DNA of 64,000 bases, from NCBI GenBank assembly GCA_945883625.1, contig CAMCXW010000004.1, positions 23,009 through 87,008 of the forward strand, in the 5' to 3' direction. Source of the DNA: Spirosoma fluviale. GTDB lineage: Bacteria > Bacteroidota > Bacteroidia > Cytophagales > Spirosomataceae. Positions within the stretch are counted from its first letter, which is position 1; each line of letters begins with the position of its first letter. Made by a program: the position numbers and the translations under genes. Below the pieces are notes generated by a model that made no database searches, was not told the DNA's origin, and saw only the letters and a list, made by a program, of their open reading frames with translations. This document shows, in pieces, positions 18,582 through 28,387 of the stretch.

Positions 18582-18590
18582 TTAGGCTAA
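18582..18590. promoter_or_regulatory. TTAGGCTAA palindrome upstream of the ThuA fusion gene
   Basis: Nine-base palindromic core resembling the centre of DtxR/IdeR operators, 31 bases before the ATG. A weak TAACTTGC box (18588-18595) overlaps it. Similar cores occur at 46522 and 63340. Confidence 0.3.
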
Positions 18591-18621
18591 CTTGCGAGAC
18601 CTATTGTTAAAAATATCAACT

Positions 18622-21600
18622 ATGAAAAAGAATTTGTTCGGCTTAGGCCGAGTAGTGTTTGCTATCTTTGTTAGCATCATATCAATCTCAACTGCTTTCG
18701 CTCAGGAGGCAAATCCTTTAAAAGGTCAAAAAGTATTGGTTTTTTCACTCACTAAAGGTTTCCGACACAGTTCCATTAAGCCGGGTCAAATTGCCTTATT
18801 TAAAATGGCCAAAGAAAAAGGCTTTTCTGTTGACACAACTGAAAATCCTGCCGTATTCACCGAGAAAAACTTAAAAAACTACCGGGTGGTTGTTTTCATG
18901 AGCACAACGGGAAATGTATTAAACGAGCAACAGCAAAATGCATTTGAGCGGTACATTCAAGCGGGTGGAGCCTATTTTGGGGTGCATGCTGCAACCGATA
19001 CCGAATACGATTGGCCTTGGTATAACAAATTAGCTGGTGGCCAGTTCGCTTCGCACCCAGGGCGCCCAAATGTCCAAAAAGGAACATTTACAGCGGTTGA
19101 CCAATCCCATATATCAACCAAACACATGCCTACGACGTTTGATCGTACGGATGAATTCTACGATTTTAAGAACTTCAACAAAGACGTTAAGGTATTAATT
19201 ACTTTGGACGAGAAGACGTATAAGGATGGCAAAATGGGTGATTATCATCCAATGGCCTGGTACCATGAGTTCGATGGGGGACGTTCATTTTACACCAACT
19301 GGGGTCATACGCATGAAACATTTGATGAGCCTTTAGTTCTTCAGCATATTTGGGGTGGCTTGCAATGGGCTGCTTCAGGTCCTGCCATTAACTTCAATAA
19401 GCCTTTGCGCACGGGTCCTCTTCCTGAGGATAACCGTTTTACGAAAACGATGTTAGATAAAAATTTGGATGAGCCTACGGAGTTGGCTTTAACAGATGGT
19501 GGAAAAATTTTCTACGGAGAAAGAAAAGGTAAGTTAAAGATGTATGACCCTAAGAAGGGGAAAGTGAAAGTTGTAGCTGATTTGAACGTATTTTCTAAGT
19601 TCGAGTACGGTTTGATGGGCGTCAATGTTGACCCTAACTACAACAAAAATCACTGGATTTATTTATTCTATTCGCCACAAACAGGCCAGCCTGATACAGC
19701 TCAGCACCTTTCGCGATTCGTTTATGATGATGTGAAAGATACCCTAGTGATGGATAGCGAAAAAGTACTTTTACGCGTTCCTGTCAAGCGTGACGGTTGC
19801 TGCCACACGGGCGGTTCAATCGCTTGGGATAAATCAGGTAACTTATATTTATCTACCGGTGATGATACCAATCCATTTGATTCGAATGGATACGGACCAA
19901 TCGATAATCGTGACAAGCGTTCCGGTTGGGATGCACGCGCAACCTCTTCAAACACGAATGATTTACGTGGTAAGATCTTACGGATTAAGCCGACAGATGA
20001 TGGAAAATATACAATTCCAGAGGGTAATTTATTTCCTAAAGGAGTTTACCATGTTAAACCTGAAATTTATGTGATGGGTAATCGTAATCCTTATCGGATT
20101 GCGGTAGACCAGCATACCGGATTCTTGTATTGGGGTGAAGTAGGTCCAGACGCTGGAGAAGATTCGCCAAAGTATGGTTCAAAAGGACATGATGAAGTGA
20201 ATCAGGCTCGTGAGGCCGGATATTTCGGATGGCCTTTATTTGTGGCGGATAACCGTCCGTATAACCAACGGGATTTCAATAAAGATTCAACGTGGGCAAA
20301 GTTTAATCCTAATGCCCCTGTAAATGATTCACCTTTTAATACAGGTTTTGCACATTTGCCAAAAGCACAAAAGGCATTTATCTATTATCCATATGGTGAT
20401 TCTCCGGAATTTCCAGTAATGGGGAAAGGGTCTCGTAATGCGATGGCGGCTGGTGTTTACCACCTCGGAGATTATCCAAAAGATTCAAAAGTAAAATTGC
20501 CAGCTTATTACGATGGTAAATTGTTCGCATATGATTGGTCGCGGGATTTAATTTATACGGTTAGTATGAAGGAAAATGGCGATTTCTTAAGTATGGAGCG
20601 GTTCTTACCTAACATGGGCTTTATACACCCGATGGATTTTGCCTTCTCCAAAGAAGGAGCTATTTATGGATTGGAATATGGACCTAACTGGTTTGCGCAA
20701 AATGAGGAAGCTGTTTTATTCAAATTGGAATATAACGCAGGAAATCGTACCCCTAAGGTAGTTGCGACAGCAAGTAAAAAAGAAGGTGCCGCACCAATGC
20801 AAGTGAAGTTCTCTTCTGAAGGAACGATGGATTACGACAAGGATCCGATCACGTATAGTTGGAATTTTGGGAATGGCCAAACAAGTACAGCAGCAAACCC
20901 TTCCTATACATTTACCAAAGCAGGCGTGTACAGTGTAGTTTTGAAGGTTAAGGACAACAAAGGCAATTCAAATACAGCTTCCGTTCTTGTTAAAGTAGGG
21001 AATGATGTACCCAAAGTGGATGTACAAATCGATGGTAACAAGACCTTCTATTGGAATGATAAATCAGTGAATTATCAAGTATCGGTAGAAGATAAGGAAG
21101 ATGGAACTTTGGCTGCAAGTAAAATTGCGGAGGAAGATGTTATCTTGAACATCAACTATTTAGAGGGATATGACCGGACAATTATCGAGCAAGGCCACAA
21201 GAGCAATACGACTTTCTCTAACGGAAAACGTTTAATTGATTTGTCGGATTGTAAGACCTGTCACGCGGTTGAGAAGAAGTCAATCGGGCCAGCTTACAAA
21301 GAAGTTGCTAAAAAATATCGGGCAAGCGCTCAAAACATCGATGAGCTTTCGAAGAAGATTATCAATGGCGGCGGTGGTGTTTGGGGCGAGCAAGTAATGG
21401 CCGCTCACCCTCAAGTTTCCAAAGCTGATGCGCGCGAAATGGTGGTTTATATTTTGGGCCTATCGGATAAGAAGAAAGCAACGCAGCCTGTTAAAGGTTC
21501 GTATGTGACTTCTGATAAGGGTAAGCCAGGAACATTTATTTTCTCTGCTTCATATACAGATAAAGGAAATGGTAAAATGACTCCTGCAACAGGCCAAAAA

Positions 21601-21990
21601 GTAGTCACGTTGCGCGATGCGAAAGTAGCGGCAGGCTCTTATGATGGTAATGCGAAAACGATGAAAACGAAGGTGGATGGTGTAGGTGAAATTGTGGTGG
21701 CTCTTGGCGATCAAGGATACGCATCTTTCAATCAGATCGATTTGACTGGTATTAAAAATATCAAAGCTTCCGCATTTGTTATGGCTGGCCAAACAGCTGG
21801 AGGAAAACTTGAGTTGCACTTAGGTAGCCCAACGGGGAAACTCGTAAGCAGTGTGGATATTCAAAAAATGGGTCAAGCAACGATGCCAGTTTCCGTAACA
21901 GGGGTTAATGATCTGTACTTTGTATTTGTTAATCCAAGTGCTGGAGAGAAACCGCTTTATGCATTAAAAGATTTCTTCTTTGAGAACTAG
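18622..21990 (+). CDS. Secreted ThuA / PQQ-type sugar dehydrogenase / PKD / cytochrome c fusion
   Basis: 1122 aa from the ATG at 18622, which starts a clear signal peptide (MKKNLFGLGRV...STAFAQ); a TTG 30 bases upstream would bury it. Order: ThuA-like domain about 28-255 (KVLVFSLTKGFRHSS); a glucose/sorbosone dehydrogenase beta-propeller about 270-690, with NRNPYRIAVD and WGEVGPDAGED; a PKD domain about 710-790 (YDKDPITYSWNFGNG); a class I cytochrome c with haem site CKTCH at Cys877; and a C-terminal carbohydrate-binding-like domain about 960-1122. Such fusions are common in Bacteroidota that degrade polysaccharides. It likely oxidises a sugar in the periplasm and passes electrons to its own haem. 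Haem attachment would need the Ccm system at 41.9-46.4 kb. Confidence 0.9.
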   Translation: MKKNLFGLGRVVFAIFVSIISISTAFAQEANPLKGQKVLVFSLTKGFRHSSIKPGQIALFKMAKEKGFSVDTTENPAVFTEKNLKNYRVVVFMSTTGNVLNEQQQNAFERYIQAGGAYFGVHAATDTEYDWPWYNKLAGGQFASHPGRPNVQKGTFTAVDQSHISTKHMPTTFDRTDEFYDFKNFNKDVKVLITLDEKTYKDGKMGDYHPMAWYHEFDGGRSFYTNWGHTHETFDEPLVLQHIWGGLQWAASGPAINFNKPLRTGPLPEDNRFTKTMLDKNLDEPTELALTDGGKIFYGERKGKLKMYDPKKGKVKVVADLNVFSKFEYGLMGVNVDPNYNKNHWIYLFYSPQTGQPDTAQHLSRFVYDDVKDTLVMDSEKVLLRVPVKRDGCCHTGGSIAWDKSGNLYLSTGDDTNPFDSNGYGPIDNRDKRSGWDARATSSNTNDLRGKILRIKPTDDGKYTIPEGNLFPKGVYHVKPEIYVMGNRNPYRIAVDQHTGFLYWGEVGPDAGEDSPKYGSKGHDEVNQAREAGYFGWPLFVADNRPYNQRDFNKDSTWAKFNPNAPVNDSPFNTGFAHLPKAQKAFIYYPYGDSPEFPVMGKGSRNAMAAGVYHLGDYPKDSKVKLPAYYDGKLFAYDWSRDLIYTVSMKENGDFLSMERFLPNMGFIHPMDFAFSKEGAIYGLEYGPNWFAQNEEAVLFKLEYNAGNRTPKVVATASKKEGAAPMQVKFSSEGTMDYDKDPITYSWNFGNGQTSTAANPSYTFTKAGVYSVVLKVKDNKGNSNTASVLVKVGNDVPKVDVQIDGNKTFYWNDKSVNYQVSVEDKEDGTLAASKIAEEDVILNINYLEGYDRTIIEQGHKSNTTFSNGKRLIDLSDCKTCHAVEKKSIGPAYKEVAKKYRASAQNIDELSKKIINGGGGVWGEQVMAAHPQVSKADAREMVVYILGLSDKKKATQPVKGSYVTSDKGKPGTFIFSASYTDKGNGKMTPATGQKVVTLRDAKVAAGSYDGNAKTMKTKVDGVGEIVVALGDQGYASFNQIDLTGIKNIKASAFVMAGQTAGGKLELHLGSPTGKLVSSVDIQKMGQATMPVSVTGVNDLYFVFVNPSAGEKPLYALKDFFFEN

Positions 21991-22001
21991 AGTTTGAGTA
22001 G

Positions 22002-22021
22002 CCTCAGGTTAAAACCTGGGG
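22002..22021. other. Short hairpin after the ThuA fusion gene
   Basis: CCTCAGGT pairs with ACCTGGGG (one T-G wobble) around a four-base loop. It has no T-run and lies just before the real terminator. Confidence 0.4.
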
Positions 22022-22032
22022 ATATAAACGAA

Positions 22033-22059
22033 AGAGGCCCCAAACGGGGCCTCTTTTTA
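22033..22059 (+). terminator. Rho-independent terminator
   Basis: AGAGGCCCC (22033-22041), loop AAAC, GGGGCCTCT (22046-22054), then TTTT. It ends the ThuA fusion transcript and touches the stop of the convergent VF530 gene. Confidence 0.9.
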
Positions 22060-22278
22060 TTTCGGGGGATGCTCATCCATTCGACTCGCCTTGATGTACA
22101 AGTTCTCTACTTTCTTTCGCGCCCAATCTGTTTTTCGCAAAAATGTTAAGCTCGAATTGACGCTCGGCTCATGAGCGAAACAATTGATGCGAATGCGACT
22201 AGCCAGGCCTTCCCAACCGTATTTGTCCACCAAATATTCGATAATAAATTTAAGTGTTTTGCCTTCTAAAGGATCCAT
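22057..22278 (-). CDS. VF530 (DUF2132) family small protein
   Basis: 73 aa. The sequence [21 protein letters not shown], followed by [24 protein letters not shown], is the conserved pattern of the VF530/DUF2132 family. These are small, widespread proteins with a DNA-binding-like fold and no firmly assigned role. It is the last gene of a minus-strand operon, three bases after the ABC-F gene. Confidence 0.88.
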   Translation of the reverse strand: MDPLEGKTLKFIIEYLVDKYGWEGLASRIRINCFAHEPSVNSSLTFLRKTDWARKKVENLYIKASRMDEHPPK

Positions 22279-22281
22279 CGT

Positions 22282-24141
22282 TTATGCTCTTTCGGATAGT
22301 TCTAACCAGCGTAATTCTTTTTCTTCTAAAGTGTTCTTCAATATGTCAATTTCTTTTGCCCAGTCGGCCAACACCTGGAAATCACCTGAGCCGCTATTTA
22401 ATTTTTCAATCAATGCGTCTTTTTCAGATTCTAATTTAGCCATCTCTTTTTCCAAATCCTCAAACTCTTTTTGCTCCTTAAAGCTCAATTTGGCACCTTT
22501 TTGAACCGAGAGTACCTCTTTTTCCTTTACTTGAACTTTTGGGGCAGGTGCGGGGTCATTTTCTTTATTCTCTAGCGCAATCCGGTAATCGGTATAATTG
22601 CCATTAAAGAAGTTTACTTCACCTTCGCCCTCCACCAGGATTAATTGATCTACCAAATTATCCATGAAATAACGGTCGTGCGAAACGAGCAATAAACAGC
22701 CTTGGAACTCACTTAAAAAGTCTTCCAACAACTGAAGCGTGTCTAAGTCCAAATCGTTTGTGGGCTCATCCAGAATCAAGAAATTTGGATTCTTCACCAA
22801 CACCTGCATCAATTGCAAACGCTTCTTTTCCCCACCGGATAATTTAGAAACCGGCGTGTATTGTTGGGCCGTTGGAAACAAAAACTTACTCAAAAACTGA
22901 CTCGGAGATAAAGACTCATTCTTACCATATGGAATCACCTCGGCAATTTCCGTAATGGTATCAATGACGCGTTGTTCGGGTTTGAATTCAAAAGGCAATT
23001 GGGTGTAATAACCAATCACTAAAGTCTCCCCGGGATCAATGGTTCCTGAATCCGGTTGCTCTAATCCGGTCAATAATTGCAAGAAGGTCGTTTTGCCTGC
23101 TCCGTTTTTGCCTACGATACCAATGCGATCTTTTTTCTTAAACGTATAGGTGAAATCATTGACGATTTTCTTCTCACCCCATGCCTTTTTCAGGTGGTTG
23201 ATTTCAATGATTTTATTGCCCAAGCGTGACATTTGAATATTCAATTCTAACTTGCTGTCATCCACTTTACGATGCGCCATTTCCTCTGTTTCAGAGAAGG
23301 CATCGATTCGGGATTGTGATTTGGTGCCACGCGCTTTCGGTTGGCGACGCATCCATTCCAATTCCTTTCGATACAGGTTTTTGGCTTTCGAAACCGTACT
23401 TGCTTCTGACGCCTCACGCTCTGCTTTTTTCTCAAGGAAATTCCCGTAATTCCCTTCGTAGGTGTATATCGACCCGAGGGCCAATTCCATCATTTTATTA
23501 CAAACTTTGTCTAAGAAATAACGATCGTGAGAGACAACTAAAACGGTGACATTGGGACCGGATAAAATCCCTTCCAACCATTCAATGGTTTCAATATCCA
23601 AGTGGTTGGTCGGCTCATCCAAAATCATAATGTCTGGACTTTCGATCAATAACTTAGCTAAAGAAAGGCGTTTTTTTTGCCCCCCTGAAAGCGTGGAGAC
23701 TTGTTGGTCCCCATCCGGAATTCCTAAACGCGTAATAATTTGTTTGGCTCTAGCTTCGTAATCCCAAGCGTTATTCGTTTCCATTAAAGCAAACGAATCT
23801 GTTAACTCTTGTGGATCGCCGGATATCATTGCCTTTTCATAGGCCTTGATCGCTACGGCACTTGGTAAATCATCGGTGAACAAATAATTTAAGACGCGTT
23901 CATTCTCCGCAAAAACGGGGTTTTGGGGTAAATATCCTACGCGTATTCCTTTACGAATCGTGATTTTACCTTCATCGGGGGATTGCATTCCCATGATGGA
24001 TTCCATCAAAGTGGTTTTTCCCGTTCCATTTTTCCCGATTAGCGCTACTTTTTCGCCCTTCTGTAAGCCAAAAAATAGGTTTTTAAACACCCAGCGTTCG
24101 CCAAGATTTCGCGAAATGTTTTCCGCCGATAGATAATTCAT
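22282..24141 (-). CDS. ABC-F family ATPase (Uup-like)
   Basis: 619 aa with two fused nucleotide-binding domains and no membrane segments, the ABC-F layout. First domain: Walker A GKNGTGKTT (about 36-44), signature LSGGQKKRLSLAKLL, Walker B IMILDEPTNHLD. Second domain: GKNGAGKTT (about 345), signature LSGGEKKRLQL, LILDEPTNDLD. A linker with basic, helical sequence lies between them. The last 80 residues are a charged coiled coil as in Uup. ABC-F proteins act on ribosomes or, for Uup, on nucleic acid and ribosome assembly. The operon partners do not suggest antibiotic resistance. Confidence 0.93.
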   Translation of the reverse strand: MNYLSAENISRNLGERWVFKNLFFGLQKGEKVALIGKNGTGKTTLMESIMGMQSPDEGKITIRKGIRVGYLPQNPVFAENERVLNYLFTDDLPSAVAIKAYEKAMISGDPQELTDSFALMETNNAWDYEARAKQIITRLGIPDGDQQVSTLSGGQKKRLSLAKLLIESPDIMILDEPTNHLDIETIEWLEGILSGPNVTVLVVSHDRYFLDKVCNKMMELALGSIYTYEGNYGNFLEKKAEREASEASTVSKAKNLYRKELEWMRRQPKARGTKSQSRIDAFSETEEMAHRKVDDSKLELNIQMSRLGNKIIEINHLKKAWGEKKIVNDFTYTFKKKDRIGIVGKNGAGKTTFLQLLTGLEQPDSGTIDPGETLVIGYYTQLPFEFKPEQRVIDTITEIAEVIPYGKNESLSPSQFLSKFLFPTAQQYTPVSKLSGGEKKRLQLMQVLVKNPNFLILDEPTNDLDLDTLQLLEDFLSEFQGCLLLVSHDRYFMDNLVDQLILVEGEGEVNFFNGNYTDYRIALENKENDPAPAPKVQVKEKEVLSVQKGAKLSFKEQKEFEDLEKEMAKLESEKDALIEKLNSGSGDFQVLADWAKEIDILKNTLEEKELRWLELSERA

Positions 24142-24147
24142 AAGGTA

Positions 24148-25011
24148 TTAGTCGTTTGCTTCTGCAGCCTCCTCACGCATTTTTCTGCGTAATACTCGGC
24201 CCGAAACGATGATGCTGATCTCGTACAATCCGAAAAGAGGAAAGGCGACCAACAATTGGGAAATCACATCAGGGGATGGCGTGATAATCGCTGCCAACAA
24301 TAATATAACAATCAAGGCATGCTTGCGGTATTCGCGCATGAATGAAGGTGTCAAAATACCCACTTGCGATAATACGAATGCAATCATAGGTAATTGGAAG
24401 GTTAATCCACAGGCAAGCGTCAACATAGACAATAGCGAGATGTAATCGTTAATATCGAATTGATTTTGAATCGAAGGATCTAACTTAAACGTAGCCAAAA
24501 AATTAATGGCCATCGGTGCTACCAAGAAGTATCCGAAAGAAACACCGATAAAAAACAACAGAGAAACCCAAAATACCGCTCCACGGGCAGCTTTTTGTTC
24601 TTTTTCTTTAAGACCTGGACGAATGAAACGCCATACTTCATAAAAAGCATAAGGAAACGCAAACATCAAGCCAACAATAATTGACTGGGTAAGCGCCATC
24701 ATGAATTGGCCTGAAACCTCCCGGCTCTGAAGAATAAAATCTGCTTGTTTCAAGCAAAGACTCGTCCATCCAGTCATTTCTGCCAATCGGCATAATACTT
24801 GGTTTGTCCAAAAATCAACCTTAGTCGGCCCCATGATGATAATTCCGAAAATTTCATTCCGAAAAATCCAAGCTGCTATGGTAAAAATTAGGATAGAAGC
24901 CATGGACCGAATGATGTGCCAACGCAACTCTTCTAAGTGATCTAAAAAAGACATTTCTGTCCCGTCCTTATCCTCATCTACTTCATCGTCCCAATCTTGA
25001 TCTAACGCCAT
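24148..25011 (-). CDS. tatC: Sec-independent protein translocase TatC
   Basis: 287 aa. TatC is the membrane receptor for twin-arginine signals. The hallmark MSFLDHLEELR begins near residue 20, after an acidic N-terminal extension. Six membrane segments follow, with the FRPGLKEKEQKAARG cytoplasmic loop and a conserved glutamate. A larger than usual periplasmic loop lies between the first two helices. No tatA or tatB is adjacent, so they must be elsewhere. At least one Tat substrate is encoded nearby (169-1545). It is the second gene of the glyA-tatC-ABC-F-VF530 run. Confidence 0.95.
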   Translation of the reverse strand: MALDQDWDDEVDEDKDGTEMSFLDHLEELRWHIIRSMASILIFTIAAWIFRNEIFGIIIMGPTKVDFWTNQVLCRLAEMTGWTSLCLKQADFILQSREVSGQFMMALTQSIIVGLMFAFPYAFYEVWRFIRPGLKEKEQKAARGAVFWVSLLFFIGVSFGYFLVAPMAINFLATFKLDPSIQNQFDINDYISLLSMLTLACGLTFQLPMIAFVLSQVGILTPSFMREYRKHALIVILLLAAIITPSPDVISQLLVAFPLFGLYEISIIVSGRVLRRKMREEAAEAND

Positions 25012-25020
25012 TTTTGTTTA

Positions 25021-26313
25021 TTATAGATACAATGGGAATTGCTTTACCCATTCATTTACTTCTCCTTTTATTGATTTTAATACCGCCTCATTGTCGTTGT
25101 TCATCAAAGCCTTATCCACCATCTCAACAATCTGTGACATGTCAGATTCTTTCAAACCACGCGTTGTCATCGCTGCTGTACCCACACGCATACCTGAAGT
25201 GACAAATGGAGATTTGTCATCGAATGGTACCATGTTTTTGTTAATGGTAATGTCGGCTTGAATCAAGGTGTTTTCGGCTAATTTGCCGCTTAAGCCTTTT
25301 GGCCGTAAGTCGATGAGCATTAAGTGGTTATCTGTTCCTCCTGAAATAATATCATAACCTTTCGCTAAGAAAGCCTTTGCCATTGCTTGCGCGTTCGACT
25401 GGACTTGCTTTGCGTAGGTTTCAAATGTAGGGGATAGTGCTTCTCTGAATGCGATTGCTTTTGCTGCAATTACGTGCTCCAAGGGTCCTCCTTGTGTTCC
25501 TGGGAATACGGCTGCATCGAGGCAGGCCGACATCATTTTTAGTTCGCCTTTCATGGTTTTAAAACCGAAAGGGTTTTCAAAATCGTTACCCATCATGATC
25601 AAACCACCACGAGGCCCACGCAAAGTTTTGTGGGTTGTTGTTGTAATGATGTGGCAATGTTGCACAGGGTTATTTAACAATCCTTTGGCAATTAAAGCGG
25701 ATGGATGTGAAATGTCGGCTAATAAAATAGCTCCTATTTTGTCTGCAATCGCACGCAAGCGAACATAATCCCAATCACGAGAATATGCAGATGCGCCACA
25801 AATAACTAATCTTGGTTTTTCTTTCAAAGCGATTGCTTCTACTTTATCCCAGTCGATCAAGCCTGTTTCTTTTTCTACGCCGTAGAAAAAAGCTTGAAAG
25901 TATTTTCCGGAGAAATTCACAGGCGAACCGTGTGAAAGGTGACCGCCATGTGCTAAATCAAACCCTAAAATTTTATCTCCTGGATTTAAAAAAGAAAGAA
26001 AAACAGCTGCATTCGCTTGCGCTCCTGAGTGCGGTTGCACGTTGGCCCACGTAGCGCCAAACAATTTCTTTGCCCGCTCAATGGCTAAAATTTCTACTTC
26101 GTCAACGACCTCACAGCCTCCATAATAACGCTTTCCTGGTAGTCCTTCGGCGTATTTATTTGTCAAAACGCTTCCTTGTGCTTCCATCACCTGTGGCGAT
26201 GTGAAATTCTCGGATGCGATTAACTCAATACCAAATTCTTGTCGGTGAGCTTCTTGATCAATAAGTTTAAAAATTTCGGTGTCTCGTTGGGTTGGGAATG
26301 TGCTAGCAGCCAT
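25021..26313 (-). CDS. glyA: Serine hydroxymethyltransferase
   Basis: 430 aa PLP enzyme that converts serine and tetrahydrofolate to glycine and methylene-tetrahydrofolate in the cytoplasm. Conserved blocks: [11 protein letters not shown] near the start, [27 protein letters not shown], and the PLP lysine in [14 protein letters not shown] near residue 229. Length is typical. It heads a minus-strand operon, nine bases before tatC. I do not see a good TAnnTTTG box upstream; TATTTTTA about 40 bases ahead of the ATG is the closest. Confidence 0.97.
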   Translation of the reverse strand: MAASTFPTQRDTEIFKLIDQEAHRQEFGIELIASENFTSPQVMEAQGSVLTNKYAEGLPGKRYYGGCEVVDEVEILAIERAKKLFGATWANVQPHSGAQANAAVFLSFLNPGDKILGFDLAHGGHLSHGSPVNFSGKYFQAFFYGVEKETGLIDWDKVEAIALKEKPRLVICGASAYSRDWDYVRLRAIADKIGAILLADISHPSALIAKGLLNNPVQHCHIITTTTHKTLRGPRGGLIMMGNDFENPFGFKTMKGELKMMSACLDAAVFPGTQGGPLEHVIAAKAIAFREALSPTFETYAKQVQSNAQAMAKAFLAKGYDIISGGTDNHLMLIDLRPKGLSGKLAENTLIQADITINKNMVPFDDKSPFVTSGMRVGTAAMTTRGLKESDMSQIVEMVDKALMNNDNEAVLKSIKGEVNEWVKQFPLYL

Positions 26314-26416
26314 GAATTAATGCAGTTCTTGAATACGTAATTTAAGGATGTAAAAATACGTTTTTTTATCTGAATAGAAAAACGATTGTGCAGGAACTAT
26401 CGCGACAAATATCACG

Positions 26417-26446
26417 TTTGTATCCAAGTAAAAAAGCGTATTTTTG
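26417..26446 (+). promoter_or_regulatory. dsbD promoter
   Basis: TTTG at 26417-26420, an 18-base spacer, TATTTTTG at 26439-26446. A potential in-frame TTG at 26444 lies inside the box, which decides for the ATG at 26468 as start. Confidence 0.75.
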
Positions 26447-26467
26447 CAGGCAATAATTTTTCCAAAA

Positions 26468-28387
26468 ATGAAATTAAAATTTTTAGCACTGTTCCTGTTG
26501 TTTTCGGTTCAGCTTTTCGGTCAAAAAATTACTCCAGCGAAATGGTCTTGGACCTTATCTCCTGCGCAACCTACTTCGGGTCAAGAAGCAGAATTAATTT
26601 TTAAGGTATCTATTGATAAAGGTTGGTATTTGTATTCATCTGATTTTGATAAGGATTTAGGTCCAGTTGTTACGACGGTTACGTTAAAACCTGGCTTGGG
26701 TGTTGAGTCCATTGGTCCGTTAAAAGCGATTAATCCACATAGCAAGGAGGATAAAGAAATTTGGGGAGGAACGTACACCTATTTCACGGAGCAGGGTGAA
26801 TTTCGTCAGAAGATTAAAATCACTTCTGATAATTGGGTGATTGACGGGGTATATGATTCCCAAACATGTTCAAATGAAAGTGGCCTCTGTGTTCCAATAA
26901 AGGGTAATTTCAAGATTTCAGCTACGGAGGACTCAAAAAAAAAAGCCTCTGATGTAGCTGGAGGTGGTTTGATTGAGTTCTTTTTCGTGGCGTTGGGTGC
27001 AGGATTACTAGCCCTTTTGACGCCTTGTGTGTATCCATTGATTCCGATGACCGTGAGTTTCTTCACCAAGAAACAAGGTGGAAAGCGTCTTGCTTTCTTA
27101 TACGGTTTATTCATCGTTTTGATTTACGTGTTTTTTGGGACGATACTCGCCTTCTTTGCGGGGGCTAGTTTTGCGAACTTTTTGAGTACGCACTGGATTC
27201 CTAATCTACTTTTCTTTGTGATATTTATCTTTTTTGGAATTTCCTTTTTGGGAGCTTTTGAAATTGTCTTGCCTTCGGGTTTGGTGAATTCAGTCGATGC
27301 CAAATCCGACAAAGGAGGTTTGATGGGCGTGTTTTTTATGGCCTTTACACTCGTTTTGGTATCATTTTCGTGTACAGGCCCCTTAGCGGGATCCATTCTG
27401 ATTGCAGCTTCTCAGGGGGTTTTCTTAAAGCCAATTATTGGGATGTTGGGTTTCTCCTTGGCCTTTGCGATTCCGTTTACGATGTTTGCGATCTTCCCTG
27501 GTTTTATGAAATCGCTTCCTAAATCTGGGAATTGGATGAATGAGGTAAAAGTGGTTTTGGGTTTCTTGGAAATCGCATTGGCGTTTAAGTTTTTAAGTGT
27601 GGCTGATCAGGTGTACCATTGGCATTTATTGGATCGGGAGATTTTCTTGGCGATTTGGATTGCGATTTTCGGAGCTTTGACTTTGTATTTATTTGGCAAA
27701 ATTTCTTTGCCACACGATGGGCCTGCGAAAAACTTGTCGGTGCCACGCACCTTATTCGCCACAACTGTATTAGCCTTTGTGATTTATTTGATTCCAGGTA
27801 TGTTTGGCGCGCCTTTGAAAGGATTATCGGGTTGGTTGCCTCCGTTGAGTTCGCAGGACTTTAAAGGATCTGAAGCATCTGTTTCTGCCCCTGTAAAAAC
27901 AGATCAAGGCCAAAAGAAATATGCTGATTTTCTCACGTTACCATTGGGCTTACAAGGATTTTTTGATTTTGAAGAGGCAAAAGCCTATGCGTTGAAAGTG
28001 AATAAACCTTTGTTTATCGATTTCACTGGCCATGGTTGTGTGAATTGTCGGAAAATGGAAGAGAATGTGTGGTCGGACCCGCAAGTACTAAAGCGCTTGC
28101 AAGAACAATACGTCGTGGTCGCGTTGTATTGCGATGATAAGACGGAATTGCCGGCAGATCAGTGGTACACATCTAAGGTCGATGGTCAAGAAAAAAAGAC
28201 CTTGGGCGATCAAAATCTTGACTTTCAAATTGCCCGTTTTAATTCAAATGCTCAGCCACATTACGTATTGTTGGATCCACGAAATGATGCAGCCCCAATG
28301 GTGAAGCCGGTGGCATTTGATGCCAATATTGCCCATTTTATTTCCTTTCTGGATCAAGGGGTGTCGGTCTATAATGGTGCCAAATAA
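26468..28387 (+). CDS. dsbD: Thiol:disulfide interchange protein DsbD
   Basis: 639 aa. It carries electrons across the inner membrane to keep periplasmic thiols reduced. A signal peptide is followed by an N-terminal DsbD-alpha-like domain (about 20-150) that retains two cysteines (QTCSNESGLCVP). Eight hydrophobic segments form the transporter core, with the redox cysteines in LLTPCVYPLIP (about 187) and SFSCTGPLAG (about 301). The C-terminal thioredoxin domain has CVNC near 523-526. Reduced haem-binding cysteines for cytochrome c maturation are one expected client. The next gene overlaps its stop by one base. Confidence 0.93.
   Translation: MKLKFLALFLLFSVQLFGQKITPAKWSWTLSPAQPTSGQEAELIFKVSIDKGWYLYSSDFDKDLGPVVTTVTLKPGLGVESIGPLKAINPHSKEDKEIWGGTYTYFTEQGEFRQKIKITSDNWVIDGVYDSQTCSNESGLCVPIKGNFKISATEDSKKKASDVAGGGLIEFFFVALGAGLLALLTPCVYPLIPMTVSFFTKKQGGKRLAFLYGLFIVLIYVFFGTILAFFAGASFANFLSTHWIPNLLFFVIFIFFGISFLGAFEIVLPSGLVNSVDAKSDKGGLMGVFFMAFTLVLVSFSCTGPLAGSILIAASQGVFLKPIIGMLGFSLAFAIPFTMFAIFPGFMKSLPKSGNWMNEVKVVLGFLEIALAFKFLSVADQVYHWHLLDREIFLAIWIAIFGALTLYLFGKISLPHDGPAKNLSVPRTLFATTVLAFVIYLIPGMFGAPLKGLSGWLPPLSSQDFKGSEASVSAPVKTDQGQKKYADFLTLPLGLQGFFDFEEAKAYALKVNKPLFIDFTGHGCVNCRKMEENVWSDPQVLKRLQEQYVVVALYCDDKTELPADQWYTSKVDGQEKKTLGDQNLDFQIARFNSNAQPHYVLLDPRNDAAPMVKPVAFDANIAHFISFLDQGVSVYNGAK

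Noticed and set aside
26444-26467. Upstream TTG start for dsbD
   Set aside because: The codon lies within the promoter -7 box and would spoil the signal peptide.
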